Counted from the stretch's first letter, positions 11,176 through 21,765 are shown. The stretch: DNA of 33,718 nt from Zygnema cylindricum (GCA_037447655.1 JBBHKE010002561.1:1-33718); one strand, 5' to 3'. Translations and numbers: made by a program. The notes: generated by a model not told the origin, from the sequence alone.

Positions 11176-12310
11176 TGTTGAAAAGTGATATATTGTATTC
11201 TACCTTTTTGAGTCCTGCAGTTCTCAAACTTGTCGTAGTCACTGAGAATTGACAGGCAGCCATGGCTGTCTTAGACAGATGAAAGGATAGACAGAAGACA
11301 AAGCTCTTGCAAAAGCTATCAAAGCTCCGGCAAAAGCTAAGTTGCTACAGACAGGCTTTGATCCTATAACCTACGGATAAAGCCGTACGGAACAGGCGCC
11401 AGGCTTATCCGTTAGGTCTTGTTGTTTCGTTGCATATACAGTATTTGATATTTATTTAAAGTGACATACACGGCATATTTCATTTAACATCTTACGAAAC
11501 GAAACGCAACATGGAACGTGTGGTATCACACGAAATGCAGTACCGCACGAAATAAACGAAACAAACATTTAATATCGACGAACAAAATTAAATGTCGTGA
11601 TCGACGGTTCGCAAAGCAAGAATGAATTTCACGCAGTCAACACGGAATGTTGACCGTCGAAATTCAACGGTCAACACGGAACATTGACCGGTGAAATTCA
11701 ACAGTCAACATTTATTCGGCGCGCCGTCAGATCCAACGGCTGAAATCAATCATCGTTAAAAGAACGGATGGCACGCATGAGTGCCGGTATGCCGGAACAA
11801 CTATCTGGGAGCAGTTCGGCGAAATGGAAGGAAATGACACGTGGCATCATCCTATTGGATGACCGGAAGAGAAAAGGGACAGAATGACGTTGACGTGTTA
11901 GCTACGTGGCAGACCGGGAGTGGTGCCGAATATATCCGTACATAAAGTACGGCTACTTCTGTACTTTATATGTAGGATAATTAGGGTACTCTATTTTGAT
12001 TGGTTTTGAATAGCTATTAGGAGTTTTTCAGGACTTAGAAAAATATTGAAAAGCCCTCTCTCTCCCAGAGGCCATCTGTACAAATATGTTGACTTTGAAC
12101 AGCCATAACTTAATGCTCAGGTGAGCAAATTCAGTGATTCACTTTGCAGCGGACTCAGGGGAGTCCAGGCTACACAAGGGTGTAGTCATCTAGAGTTTTT
12201 GCGTCCCAAGGTGGGACTTATTCATTGTCAAAGTCAAAAGTGCATATACTATCCTAGAGGCTTCACATAAGCTGGACATTCTGTGTACCAATGGAGGTCG
12301 GAGATTTACA
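11176..12310 (+). repeat. 5' LTR of the copia element
   Basis: Aligned by eye to 16696-17800. It begins TGTTGAAAAGTGATA and ends gagatttaca just before the primer-binding site. It contains a cluster of TTGAC cores at 11634-11709 and an AT-rich stretch with the inverted repeat ccgtac...gtacgg near 11935-11952, which may be near the promoter. It differs from the 3' LTR by scattered substitutions and small indels, for example an extra segment near 11221-11240. Confidence 0.93.
11634..11709. promoter_or_regulatory. Cluster of W-box cores (TTGAC) in paired inverted repeats, 5' LTR
   Basis: Five TTGAC/GTCAA cores lie within 76 bases. They form two back-to-back inverted repeats: GTCAAC...GTTGAC and GGTCAA...TTGACC. 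TTGAC with a following C or T is the core bound by plant WRKY factors. The same cluster is in the 3' LTR (about 17144-17219). That it responds to stress or immunity is inference from the motif alone. Confidence 0.45.
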
Positions 12311-12311
12311 C

Positions 12312-12326
12312 GTTATGGGCCCACCA
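12312..12326 (+). other. Primer-binding site, matches internal part of initiator tRNA-Met
   Basis: GTTATGGGCCCACCA begins one base after the 5' LTR. It is the exact complement, over 15 bases, of the anticodon stem-loop region of plant initiator tRNA-Met (TGGTGGGCCCATAAC, recalled from general knowledge). Most plant copia elements pair with the tRNA 3' end instead. Use of an internal, half-molecule tRNA primer is known from Drosophila copia. Confidence 0.75.
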
Positions 12327-12540
12327 TTTAGGGTACCCATTTTTAATGGAACAGGTTTCATTTATTAGGAAACCATGATGAGGGGTGCATTGTTTGAAAA
12401 ACGGCTATGGGGCATTATGAGTGGGCGTGTGCGTTGGCCATCCACTAAATTGGGAGTTCCACCAGGGTTTGGAGGATCTCGGTTCACTAAAGGATCTGAT
12501 CTGCAGGGGCAGAGGGGGTGGAGGATGTTGCAAAAGCACC

Positions 12541-13229
12541 ATGTCGGACAAAGGGAAGGAGAAAATAACACCGATGGCTTGTGGATCGGCTCTAGTAGCA
12601 CTTGTTCAGAAAACAGAGGCGAATGATATTGAAATCTGGGATTTCAACAATACCATGGCGACTCATTTTATTCTTGGGCGTCTCACTCAAAGAGTGGCTA
12701 CACCTCATCTTCATGTGGAAAGGGCAAACGAGTTGTGGGAAGCTCTTGTCGACATTTACAAGAGCAGTACGATTCAGCAGCAGAAGCTGGCAGATCAGAA
12801 GGTACAGGCATATGTGTACAAAGGGGGAAAGATGTTAGATTTTTGTAATGATTTGGCTGGGTTTTTCATGGAGTTAGAAACTGCAGGGAAAAGGGAGACC
12901 GAGAAAGAGAAGGTGAACACTTTGATAATGAAACTCCCAGATGATTATGAGAACATTGTTAACAGGGTCCAGGATTTGTCAGATCATCTTTGGATCTAGA
13001 ATTCGGTTGTGGGGATGATTTTGGTTCGGGAGAGCATAATTGAGATTCGTAGGGGAGGAAAGAGTGTTCAAGCATTGGCTACGGTACTAACCAAGGAGAT
13101 AAGGATTCCAAGAAACCTTATGGGAACTTTGGTGGAGGAGGAAGAGGAAACCATGACGGATCTGCACCAAGGGCTCCGAAGGGGCTTTGCCATTTTTGTA
13201 AGAAGCCGGGACACTACATGGCGGAGTGC
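12541..13229 (+). pseudogene. gag: copia gag (nucleocapsid polyprotein), frameshifted
   Basis: The frame starts at ATG 12541 (MSDKGKEKITP) and runs to TAG 12997-12999. It includes a UBN2-like Gag core with KLPDDYENIV. Sequence further on is in another frame: a glycine-rich stretch followed by a CCHC zinc knuckle, CHFCKKPGHYMAEC, at 13188-13229. At least one frameshift lies between 12985 and 13190. Gag packages the element RNA; this copy cannot make an intact protein. Confidence 0.85.
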
Positions 13230-16200
13230 ACTAAGTTGACGGAGTTGAGATTGAAGGAGGAATCGATTGGAAAACCAGCCGGAAGGAAAAAGAAGGCGTT
13301 CGTTGCGACACAAGTCGTGGGAGAGGATGCCGATGATGATGATGGAGAACTTCTCCTCAACGAGGAGTTGGAGGTGAAAGGTGAGTCGGATATTCCAAGG
13401 AGGCAAAAATGTGCTTTCGGTTGAGTGAAAGAAGCTCCTGAAGAAGGATGGATCATTGATTCAGGAGCCTCTATGCATATGTGTAGAGAAAAACCATTGT
13501 TTACCAAAATGAGAAAGATCTCAACTGTAGAGATAGAGTATGGGGATGGGAGAATAGTGACCACTTATTCAGTGAGATCAGTAGATCTGAAGGTCCTAGT
13601 TGATGGAAAGACATCCATAGTCACTTTCTCTGATGTTCTTTTTATTTCGGAGTTGAACAAAAATCTTATCTCTACATCGGTCTTAGATGATAAGGACTTT
13701 GAGACTAGTACAACGAAAGGAGTATTTGTTGCTAGCTATGAGAATGATGTGTACTTCACAGCTGAAAAGGGTAGCCAAGGAATGTTTAGGCTGAATTTGA
13801 GTAATGGAAAGACGGGAGTTTATTATGCTGGTGTAAGTGATTTGATGATGTGGAATAAAAGATTGGGACATGTGCATCTAGATAGATTAAAGGAAATGAA
13901 GAAAATGGGTGTAGTTGAGGGAATACATTTTGGGGATAATGAGACTTTGGATGATTGTAGTGGGTGTGGTCAAGGAAAAGCCCACAGATTGCCTTTTCCA
14001 AAAGTCGCAACATATAAGGGTGAAAAGGTTTTAGATTTGGTTCATACTAACATATGGGGACCGGCCAAAGTGCCATCAGTTGGAGGGAAAATATTTATGC
14101 TTACTATCACGGATGATTGGTCTAGATACTCTAGAGTATATTTCTTGAAAAACAAATCTGAGGCTTCGGCTTATTTTAAGGAATATAAAGCATGGAGTGA
14201 AAAGCTCCATGAGACACCTATAAAGAGAGTGAGGAGTGATAATGGTGGGGAATTCACTTCGAATGAGTTTGAGGATTACTTGAAAGAGGAAGGGGTTCAA
14301 CACCAAAAGACTGTCCCAAAGAATCCAGAACAAAAAGGTGTAGCCGAGAGACTAAATCGGACTTTAAGTGATAGTGCCCGTAGTATGTTCACTAGATAAA
14401 AAGATAAGGAAAAGCTTTTGGGCAGAGGCTATGAATTGTGCTATCTATCTCAAAAATAGAGTCTTTACCTCCGCCATAAAAGGCCAAACACCTTATGAAA
14501 GATGGACCGGAAGAAAACCTAATATTTCCCACTTAAAGGTGTTTGGAAGTCAAGTGTTTAGTCTAAACACAAAAAAATCTGATTGGAAGTTAGATGCTAG
14601 AGGAAAGTCGTGATACTTACTTGGGTATGATGAAAATGTAAAGGGATATAGAGTTTATGATCTCGGAAGAGAAGACATAATTCTAGTAAAACACTTGGTA
14701 GTTATGGATGAGGGAAAGTCCATAGATCCCTTTAAGTAAACCAAATCGGTGAGAATTAGAATTGAATTCGAAAATGAGTTAGATTCAGATTCTTCTAATC
14801 GAACTCCGGTTCAGCCTGACCTTGCAGAGAAAGAGGAAAAACTGACCTAGAGTGACCCTCTCTTGGAGTCACAACATCCGGTTGAAACCGAGGAAGAAAA
14901 CGAGGAAAGACTAGAAATGGACGATGAACGTCCGGATATGGACTCCACGAATAGGGGAGAAGGTGAAGTTGTTCGGAGAAACCCAAGATTACCCTCTATC
15001 CCAGCGTCGGAGTTTGAAGGAGGTAGGAGAAGCAGTAAGAGACTCCGAGAGAGACAAACGAACAACAAGGTTACTAAGCTATCACATTTGAGCGAACCCC
15101 AGACTTACTCGGAAGCAGTTAATAGTCCGGAAGGTGATAGATGGGTGACAGCTATTAATGATTAGATGGCTTCTATTATGGAAGCAAACACATGGGAGTT
15201 GGTGGATTGTCCTCCAGACAGAAAGTCGATAGGATGCAAGTGGGTATTTAAGTTAAAGCTTAATCCAGGTAACATTATCGAACCATACAAGGCCAGATTA
15301 GTGGCAAAGGGGTTCACTCAGAAGGAGGGGATCGATTATGAGGAGACTTTTGCTCTGGTTGTTAGATTCCCCTCTGTCCGCATTCTACTTAGTCTCGCGG
15401 CAGCGGAAGACATGGAAGTGCACCATATGGACATCAAAACCGCTTTCTTACACGGTGAATTGTAAGAAGAGATCTTCATGCGACAACCAAAAGGATTTGT
15501 GGAGAAAGGAGAGGAAAGCAAGGTGTGCAGATTGATAAAGTCCCTTTATGGACTAAAGCAAGCTCCACGCCAATGGAACAAAAAGCTGGATGAGTTTTTG
15601 ACGAGTTTGGGATAAATTCGAATCAGTTCGGATCATTCTATCTATTTATTTGAGGACGAGGAAGGTATAATTTTCATTACCATATATGTTGATGATTTGC
15701 TTGTTTTGAGTAAATCAATGGAGAAAATTAATAGATTGAAAAATGATCTAAAGGGTAAATTTGAAATGAAAGATTTGGGAGAGGCAAAGAACATTTTGGG
15801 AATTCAAATGGAGAGTGTTAGAGAAAAGAAAACAATTAGACTAACTCAAAAGGAAGCAATTGGGAATATGCTTGAAAAATTTCAAATGGAAAAAGCAAAT
15901 AGTTGTACGACTCCAATGGACTTAAAGAAGGGAAATGAGGGGAGCTCACAAGAGGGAGTCTTGATCCTGGATAATGAGCTAGGACCTGAGGAAAGCAAGT
16001 TCATGCAAACTATTCCGTACAGGCAGGTTGTCGGTAATTTGTTCTACTTTATGAACTGTACTCGTCCTGATATAGCTGCAGCTGTGGGAGTATTAAGTAG
16101 GAGTCTGAATGATCCTAGGAAGAAAGATTGGGAAGCGGCCAAAAGGGTCATGTGGTATTTGATAGGAACAAGAGATCTATGGTTGCATTTGGGAGAGGAT

Positions 16201-16682
16201 AATACTGACATCACCACTTGGAGTGATGCTAGTTATGGGGATGCTCCGATGAGGAGGTGTACCTCTAGGTGTGTGTTGTATGTTGGGAATGGGGCTTACT
16301 GTTGAGCAGTAAGCAAGAAAAGGTGATTGCTCAGTCCACCATGGAGGAGGCTGAGTATATGGCCTCGTGTTCGGTTGTGAAAGAATTTATGTGGGTAAAA
16401 TCTATACTTCAAGAATTAGGATATATGAAGAGCGGAGTGCAAAAAGTGTTTTGTGACAATCAAGCTGCGATTGCAATTGCAGCAAACCCTAAACATCACT
16501 TTAAAGCAAAGCATATGGATATTCGTTTGAGTTTTGATAGAGAGAAGGTTGAGAAAAAAATAATTAGTTTGGAATATAGACTAGATGGAGAGATGGTAGC
16601 AGATATGATGACTAAGCCGGTTCCTTCTCCCAAATTAAAGTTTTGTAAGGAGAAGTGTGGATTGAAAGAAAAGATAGACTAG
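13230..16682 (+). pseudogene. pol: copia pol (protease, integrase, RT, RNase H), multiply broken
   Basis: The zinc-knuckle frame continues to a TGA at 13422, then stays open from 13425 to 14399. The protease motif DSGAS is at 13458-13472. The GAG-pre-integrase part ends in CSGCGQGK. In the integrase core the expected first Asp is Asn (AAC 14049-14051, HTNIWGP), while the second Asp (14238-14240, SDNGGEF) and the Glu (14346-14348) are kept. The frame shifts near 14395 to FWAEAMNCAIYLKNR, with later stops near 14611, 14737 and 14848, a TAG at 15163 and a TAA at 15463. The reverse transcriptase retains KWVFKLKLNPG and YVDD (15685-15696). A frameshift near 16290 precedes the RNase H end (DNQAAIAIAANP, KHMDIR). 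The last stop is near 16680, next to the polypurine tract. No functional Pol can be made. Confidence 0.92.
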
Positions 16683-16695
16683 AAAATAAGGGGAG
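16682..16695 (+). other. Polypurine tract of the copia element
   Basis: gaaaataaggggag is all purine except one t and directly abuts the 3' LTR at 16696. Its place and composition fit the plus-strand primer site used in reverse transcription. Confidence 0.8.
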
Positions 16696-17800
16696 TGTTG
16701 AAAAGTGATATTTGGTATTCTACCTTTTTGAGTCCTGCAGTTCGAAACTGAGAATTGACACGCAGCCATGGATGTCTTAGACAGATGAAAGGATAGACAG
16801 AAGACAAAGCTCCTGCAAAAGTTGTCAAAGCTCTTGCAAAAGCAGTTGCTACACACATGCTTTGATCCTGTAACCTCCGGACGAAGGCCGTACGGAACAG
16901 GCGCTAGGCTTATCCGTTAGGTCTTGTTGTTTCGTTGCATATATAGTATTTGATATTTATTTAAAGTGACATACACGGCATATTTCATTTAACATCTTAC
17001 GAAACGAAACGCAACATGGAACGTGTGGTATTACACGAAATGCAGTACCGCACGAAATAAATGAAACAAACATTTAATATCGACGGACGAAATTAAATGT
17101 CGCGATCGACGGTTCGCAAAGCAAGAATGAATTTCACGCAGTCAACACAGAATGTTGACCGTCGAAATTCAACGGTCAACACGGAACATTGACCGATGAA
17201 ATTCAACAGTCAACATTTATTCGGCGCGCCGTCAGATCCAACGGCTGAAATCAATCATCGTTAAAAGAACGGATGGCACGCATGAGTGCCGGTATGCCGG
17301 AACAACTATCTGGGAGCAGTTCGGCGAAATGGAAGGAAATGACACGTGGCATCATCCTATTGGATGACCGGAAGAGAAAAGGGACAGAATGACGTTGACG
17401 TGTTAGCTACGTGGCAGACCGGGAGTGGTGACGAATATATCCGTACATAAAGTACGGCTACTTCTGTACTTTATATGTAGGATAATTAGGGTACTCTATT
17501 TTGATTGGTTTAGAATAGCTACTAGGAGTTTTTCAGGACTTAGAAAAAATTGAAAAGTCCTCTCTCTCCCAGAGGCCATCTGTACAAATATGTTGACTTT
17601 GAACAACCATAACTTAATGCTCAAGGTGATTCTTTTTGCAGCGGACTCAGGGGAGTCCAGGCTACACAGGTGTAGTAAGTCAGAGTTTTTGCGTCCCAGG
17701 TTGGGACTTATTCATTGTCAAAGTCAAAAGTGCATATACTATCCTAGAGGCTTCACATAAGCTGGACATTCTGTGTACCAATGGAGGTCACAGAATTACA
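16696..17800 (+). repeat. 3' LTR of the copia element
   Basis: Begins TGTTGAAAAGTGATATT and ends cagaattaca before gatga at 17801. Compared with the 5' LTR it lacks short segments (for example in the region matching 11221-11240 and 12120-12140) and carries scattered substitutions. It keeps the TTGAC cluster and the ccgtac...gtacgg inverted repeat. Confidence 0.93.
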
Positions 17801-17805
17801 GATGA
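17801..17805. repeat. Right target-site duplication of the copia element (gatga)
   Basis: Partner of gacga at 11171-11175 with one C/T difference. It lies inside intron 3 of PARG copy A. Confidence 0.6.
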
Positions 17806-17974
17806 ACCATCATGCGAGAAGTTCAAAATTGTCTATGGGTACCACGAAAGAACTCACACAAAAAGTTTGTCAAAATTAATGGTGGCTGGAAGATTCTTTT
17901 CTGCTTTTCCCTCTGTTGGAAAGAGACATTAAAACTCAGAAGCCAGAATTGCAGCGGCAAGCTCCTGCATCAAT

Positions 17975-18155
17975 TGACAAAGCTTCAAAGCAAAGCTTAG
18001 GAACAAAGCTTAGGAACAAAACAAAAGACAAACTTAAAAACAAAGCTTGAAAACAAAGGGTGAAAGCAAACCCTCAAAACAAAGCTTAGAACCAAGCTTA
18101 CAAACTAAGCTTAGAATTAAAGCTTGAAAACAAAGCTTAAAGAACAGGGAATATA
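17975..18155. repeat. Degenerate aacaaagctta repeat in intron 2 of PARG copy A
   Basis: The words acaaagctta, aacaaagcttg and relatives recur about a dozen times at steps of 10-20 bases. It is a local low-complexity minisatellite with no visible coding role. Confidence 0.7.
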
Positions 18156-18444
18156 CATTTTAGCCATCAGCAACGTCATAAAAAACATTTAGGACTCTCC
18201 TTATTCTAAAGAGAAATTTATGCGCAGACAGTCCAAACATTGCATCAACTATCGATCTCCATATTTTTCCGCAAACAAGTCAGTTTTTTTGTGCAATGAT
18301 GTTACTTTGCAAACATTTAAGAATCCTGATTTCCTGTTGAGAGCAAATTGAGTAGCAATATTTGGTGAAACACCTGCGCCATTGCTATAAACAAAACTAG
18401 AGCTAAAAAAAAAATTGACTTGCGATTTTCATCTCCAAACAAGC

Positions 18445-18541
18445 TACACCTTACATCACTATTAGAGTCAGTGTTTAATAGTGTTAAAGCGGATTTAATA
18501 CGAGCTACACTAAATGTTCTGCCACGTGGCTCATTATCAGC
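18445..18541. repeat. MITE-like dispersed repeat, copy 1 (intron 2 of PARG copy A)
   Basis: Starts tacaccttacatcactatta and ends with tgccacgtggctcat at 18520-18534. The same two blocks in the same order and spacing occur at 19044-19138. The middle parts have diverged. Confidence 0.55.
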
Positions 18542-19043
18542 TCAAAATCATTATTATTCAAATGAAAAATGGTATTTACATTATTTTATGATTTTCGGTA
18601 AGAAACCACGCACTCAAAATAGAGTGATCGACTCTAAAAGCGAGGGCAGTGTACCAAATAATTGAGCTCTCCAGCAGAGTTTTACATGTGAAATGATTAC
18701 CATTCCTGTTTCCAACTTGTCCAGAATATGAAGTGACAGAGAACCATATTCTCTGTTCTTGTTCAGAAGGTCTGGAAGACTTAAGGCAAGTTTCGCAATA
18801 ACAGGCAATACTTTTTCCATAAAATATTTGTCGTTGCTTCCTAACACCTGCAGGAAAGGAAAGGGACAGGTTCCATTTTTCCAAATAGCCAAAAGAAGAT
18901 GCTTTATCAAGAAGAAACGAAAATTATTGAGAATACCTCTGCAGAAATCTGAATAAGCAAATAACAATAAGTATACATAGCAATAAAAGGAAAGAAAGTT
19001 ATTTCCTGATTTTTCTGATTCTGCCGGTGACCTGCTTTGAAGA

Positions 19044-19138
19044 TACACCTTACATCACTATTAGAATTAATGAATTTACCACCGTTGACGCGGAAATAGT
19101 AGTAACAACACAAAATTAAGTACTGCCACGTGGCTCAT
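19044..19138. repeat. MITE-like dispersed repeat, copy 2 (intron 1 of PARG copy A)
   Basis: Shares tacaccttacatcactatta at its left end and tgccacgtggctcat at its right end with copy 1. Total length is about 95 bases in both. No terminal inverted repeats were established. Confidence 0.55.
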
Positions 19139-19619
19139 GATGGAACTCTCAATTATATAGTGTCATTGACACTAATCCACGATCTTGTGTAACTATAATA
19201 GCTAAGGGAGTGTACCTCAGAAACAAAAGCATCCATAGCTCTTCGCAACTCTCTCTGGCCATCATTTAACTGAAGCTCGTGACGAAGATCCTCTATCAGG
19301 GTCGTTAAAATTTCCGCAGTATCGGGAATTTGTTGACATTTCTTTTGTTTACACTTCTCAGAAACCAGTTCCAGCAGTTCTCTCACAGTATCAGGCCACT
19401 GGTACTTGTTGTTCAAAAAACTACATGGTTGAAATCTTGGAATGTCCATCTCCTCCTCTGTGTATAGCCTTCACCTACCAGCATTTTGTTCGGAAATATA
19501 CAATTAAAAAGAAAACTGGAACGTAGAAAATGAAGGATTTGCATCGGGAGAGGAGTGTAGAAAGAAAAATAGAGGACGGGCAAGGAGATCGGAAGGAGCC
19601 ATTTCACAATTTTTAACAT

Positions 19620-20926
19620 CGCAATCGACTTCTTTCCATTCGTCGTCGTCTGTCTTTGCTGAAATTTCTTGAAAATTCTACAAGTAACAAACCTTTCCTA
19701 AAGTCTTTAAGGTTTCAGATTTTACATTGCTACATGTAAACCGTAACAAAAATATTTAAAATATGATGTTTCTCGAACATTATTATGTTTCCATATTTTC
19801 GACGGCACACATGTGACTGCATGTGATTGCATGCGATTCGTAGTTCACAAAACGACAAAAGTGAGATTGATTGCCTGCTACCGCATGTGATTTTTGCCAA
19901 GAAGTTGAAGCTTTCAGAAGGAAAGAAATTTCTGCTATGAGCTGAGGGCAAGAGAATGAGAATTAATTTTGACAAAAAAAGCTGAAAATGTCTACATTTT
20001 TTCTTTTTGTTCTTTTAAATCTCAGAATCAATCAATACATGATGGAGAATCCCAAGAGAGACCTGCTTCTATCCTCGCCTTCTTTAGAACCGTCGCTTTG
20101 TGTGACAAAGGAGAGAATAAATAGAGAGAGCGAGATTACTGAAACTGATTTTCGTTTTGAGGTTTAGGAAACCTTGATTGTTGCTATAGGTCTAATATAT
20201 GATTGTCAACATCTAAGACCACTAATTATAGAATTAAATGTTTGAGCTACAGCATTGCTGTTCAAAATATTGCTTTGAGTAATATCTATGATCTTACATC
20301 TACGATTTTCAACATATACTAGTCTTAGTTTATGCCATTTACTCTATGTTCAGTTACTCAGTTTAATTTTTGACATTATTTGCGTTTCTCACGCTTAGGT
20401 AGTAAGAAGAAAACAGCAAAATAACGGTAATTTTTTTCAATTTTATACTCATGTGATGGGTGGCTGTCGCAATCATTCAAATATCATCAAAACATATAAA
20501 ATTTTGGCTTGATTAATGATGCACTTTTCATTTTTATGTCTAACGTCTACACTTGAATAACAAAAAAAATCACATCGTCAAATATTTACACTTTCACTTG
20601 ATTAACATAACAGTTCCATATTTTTATGCTCAAAGTTTTTAGTTGTCAAAAAAAAAAACGAGATTATGTAAACCATCAGAATTAGTAGCTAACAGAATTA
20701 GAACCGTGTTGTTAAAGGCTATGTACATGACTGTGCCAAGGACTATGGAAATGAGGAACTGGTAAAATGACTATGCTAAAGAATATACACCTGAGTATAT
20801 TAAGGACTATGGAGAGGACCTGTGTTTCTACTTTTAATTGATAAAAGACTACTTTTAATTGATAAAAGACTATGTACATGACTATGTTAAAGACTTAAAA
20901 ATCTATGTAAAGGTCTATGTTAAAGT
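19620..20926. other. Region upstream of PARG copy A, no gene recognised
   Basis: No exon could be supported on either strand. It should include the 5' flank and promoter of copy A (minus strand), but no motif was distinct enough to call. Repeats of gcatgtgatt near 19815-19880 and of gactatgttaaag near 20700-20930 are present. Confidence 0.45.
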
Positions 20927-20930
20927 CTAA
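20700..20930. repeat. Degenerate gactatgtnaaag tandem repeat
   Basis: The words gactatgtacatgac, gactatggaaatg, gactatgctaaag, gactatgttaaag and ctatgttaaagtc recur irregularly, and one 22-base unit (ctacttttaattgataaaaga) is duplicated in tandem near 20829-20870. No coding role is seen. Confidence 0.5.
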
Positions 20931-21034
20931 GTTTTCTCTCGAGCTCTTTTAAGTTCAGATTCAAATTCAGACAGGCTGTCTTCCGATCGATGTTCAATTT
21001 TACGTTTTGTACCGGTTTTTGTCTCTTCGGATTG
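20927..21034 (-). other. Possible terminal exon downstream of PARG copy B
   Basis: After a CACCAG acceptor the minus strand encodes a charged 35-residue peptide containing TKRKIEHRSEDSLSEFESE and ends in TAG at 20927-20929. The basic run TKRK could serve as a nuclear signal. Its composition is more protein-like than its surroundings, but there is no homolog in copy A or C to confirm it and the tail frame before it already has a stop at 21748. This is a weak call. Confidence 0.25.
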
Positions 21035-21559
21035 CTGGTGGTCTCACGCTTTATTTGGTTTTCGTCTTTCCAGTAGACAGCGGCATTTATCTGCACATAC
21101 AAGAACATAATCTTTTTACCATGCAATGCCTTTACTTTGGATGTTATTTTTTTTTTTAGGGAAAGACTCACGGTATAGTTTAAGAAAAATCTCTATAAAT
21201 AAAAGTCGAGGATCAGATGTTAAAGAAGTTGGAGACCATGCCAAAGCTGGTCATGATAAACACATTTTTTAAACCAACTGACAAAATATTTCCAGACATT
21301 GAATGAAATCTTGGAATGAAAATACTATCCCTTTTTCTAAAGTGTCCCCACTGACATTTTTTTGAAAATGAAAATGAGATTCGCTTAATCTTCTCCATTT
21401 ATTAAAAAAAACTAGGAATACACTGTTTCCTACAAAAGACAAAACTTTCCTTCATGAGTAAACTTGTACGATGTGACATCGATTTTTTTTTCCAATTTGT
21501 CAAAAAATTAAAACATTGAAAACGACATAAAAAATCAACACTCTACCTATGCCCTTCAC

Positions 21560-21765
21560 AATTCGAAGGTTTGCTAGTGAAGGTTTCCTATGTTTTTCTT
21601 TTCTTTCTTCTAAAGGTTTCCTATTTCTTTCTTTTCTTTCTTCTGAAAGTTTCCTATTTCTTTCTTTTCTTCCTTTTGAAGGTTCTCGTTTCTCGCTTTC
21701 GTTTGAAATTTTCCAACCCTTTTCCGCTCTTTTTGTTTGAAGGTTTCCTATTTCTTTTTCTTCTT
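21560..21765 (-). repeat. 33-bp minisatellite encoding an ERKERNRKxSE-like repeat
   Basis: Units of about 33 bases (on the plus strand ctttcttctaaaggtttcctatttctttctt and variants) recur three clear times and more weakly beyond. On the minus strand one frame reads as eleven-residue ERKERNRKLSE-type units. The array overlaps the end of the tail frame of PARG copy B, whose stop is at 21748. Confidence 0.75.

Larger units (their letters stand above)
11176..17800 (+). mobile_element. Ty1/copia LTR retrotransposon, full structure, decayed coding
   Basis: The 6625-bp element reads LTR, primer-binding site, gag, protease, integrase, reverse transcriptase, RNase H, polypurine tract, LTR. Integrase before reverse transcriptase identifies the Ty1/copia order. 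The LTRs start TGTTGAAAAG and end TTACA, and the flanking five bases match in four positions. It sits in intron 3 of PARG copy A in the orientation opposite to the gene, 57 bases from a splice donor. The LTRs are clearly diverged by substitutions and short indels (1135 and 1105 bp), so the insertion is not recent. gag-pol has several stops and frameshifts, and the element cannot move by its own proteins. Confidence 0.95.
7252..19449 (-). pseudogene. Poly(ADP-ribose) glycohydrolase copy A, disrupted
   Basis: Eleven exons of a plant-type PARG are recognisable: 19216-19449, 18686-18847, 17858-17964, 10543-10732, 9969-10073, 9604-9722, 9141-9284, 8945-9014, 8586-8690, 8167-8223 and 7252-7387. All have GT-AG borders and consistent phases. 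PARGs hydrolyse the ribose-ribose bonds of poly(ADP-ribose). Exon 5 ends in [14 protein letters not shown] and exon 6 starts EEIC, giving the PARG signature GGG...QEE with both catalytic glutamates; exon 9 has TGNWGCGIFGGD, the diphosphate-binding loop. Breaks: a one-base deletion near 19430 separates RWTFQDF from the rest of exon 1, exon 3 has TAA at 17929-17931 where copies B and C encode Phe and Leu, and intron 3 carries a 6.6-kb copia element. An upstream Met at 19619 in the other frame may be the original start. The stop removes the whole catalytic domain, so this is probably a pseudogene; a read error is an alternative for each small lesion. Confidence 0.85.

Noticed and set aside
12365-12626. 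Open frames on both strands just before gag
   Set aside because: They lie in the leader between the primer-binding site and gag or overlap gag in other frames, and show no family resemblance.
17636-17932. Plus-strand open frame of 98 codons
   Set aside because: It crosses the boundary between the 3' LTR and the host intron and is antisense to exon 3 of PARG copy A.
19450-19619. Upstream open frame ending in RRRWTFQDF as a separate gene
   Set aside because: It matches RQTFQDF in copy C and so is the original upstream part of exon 1 of PARG copy A, cut off by a one-base deletion.
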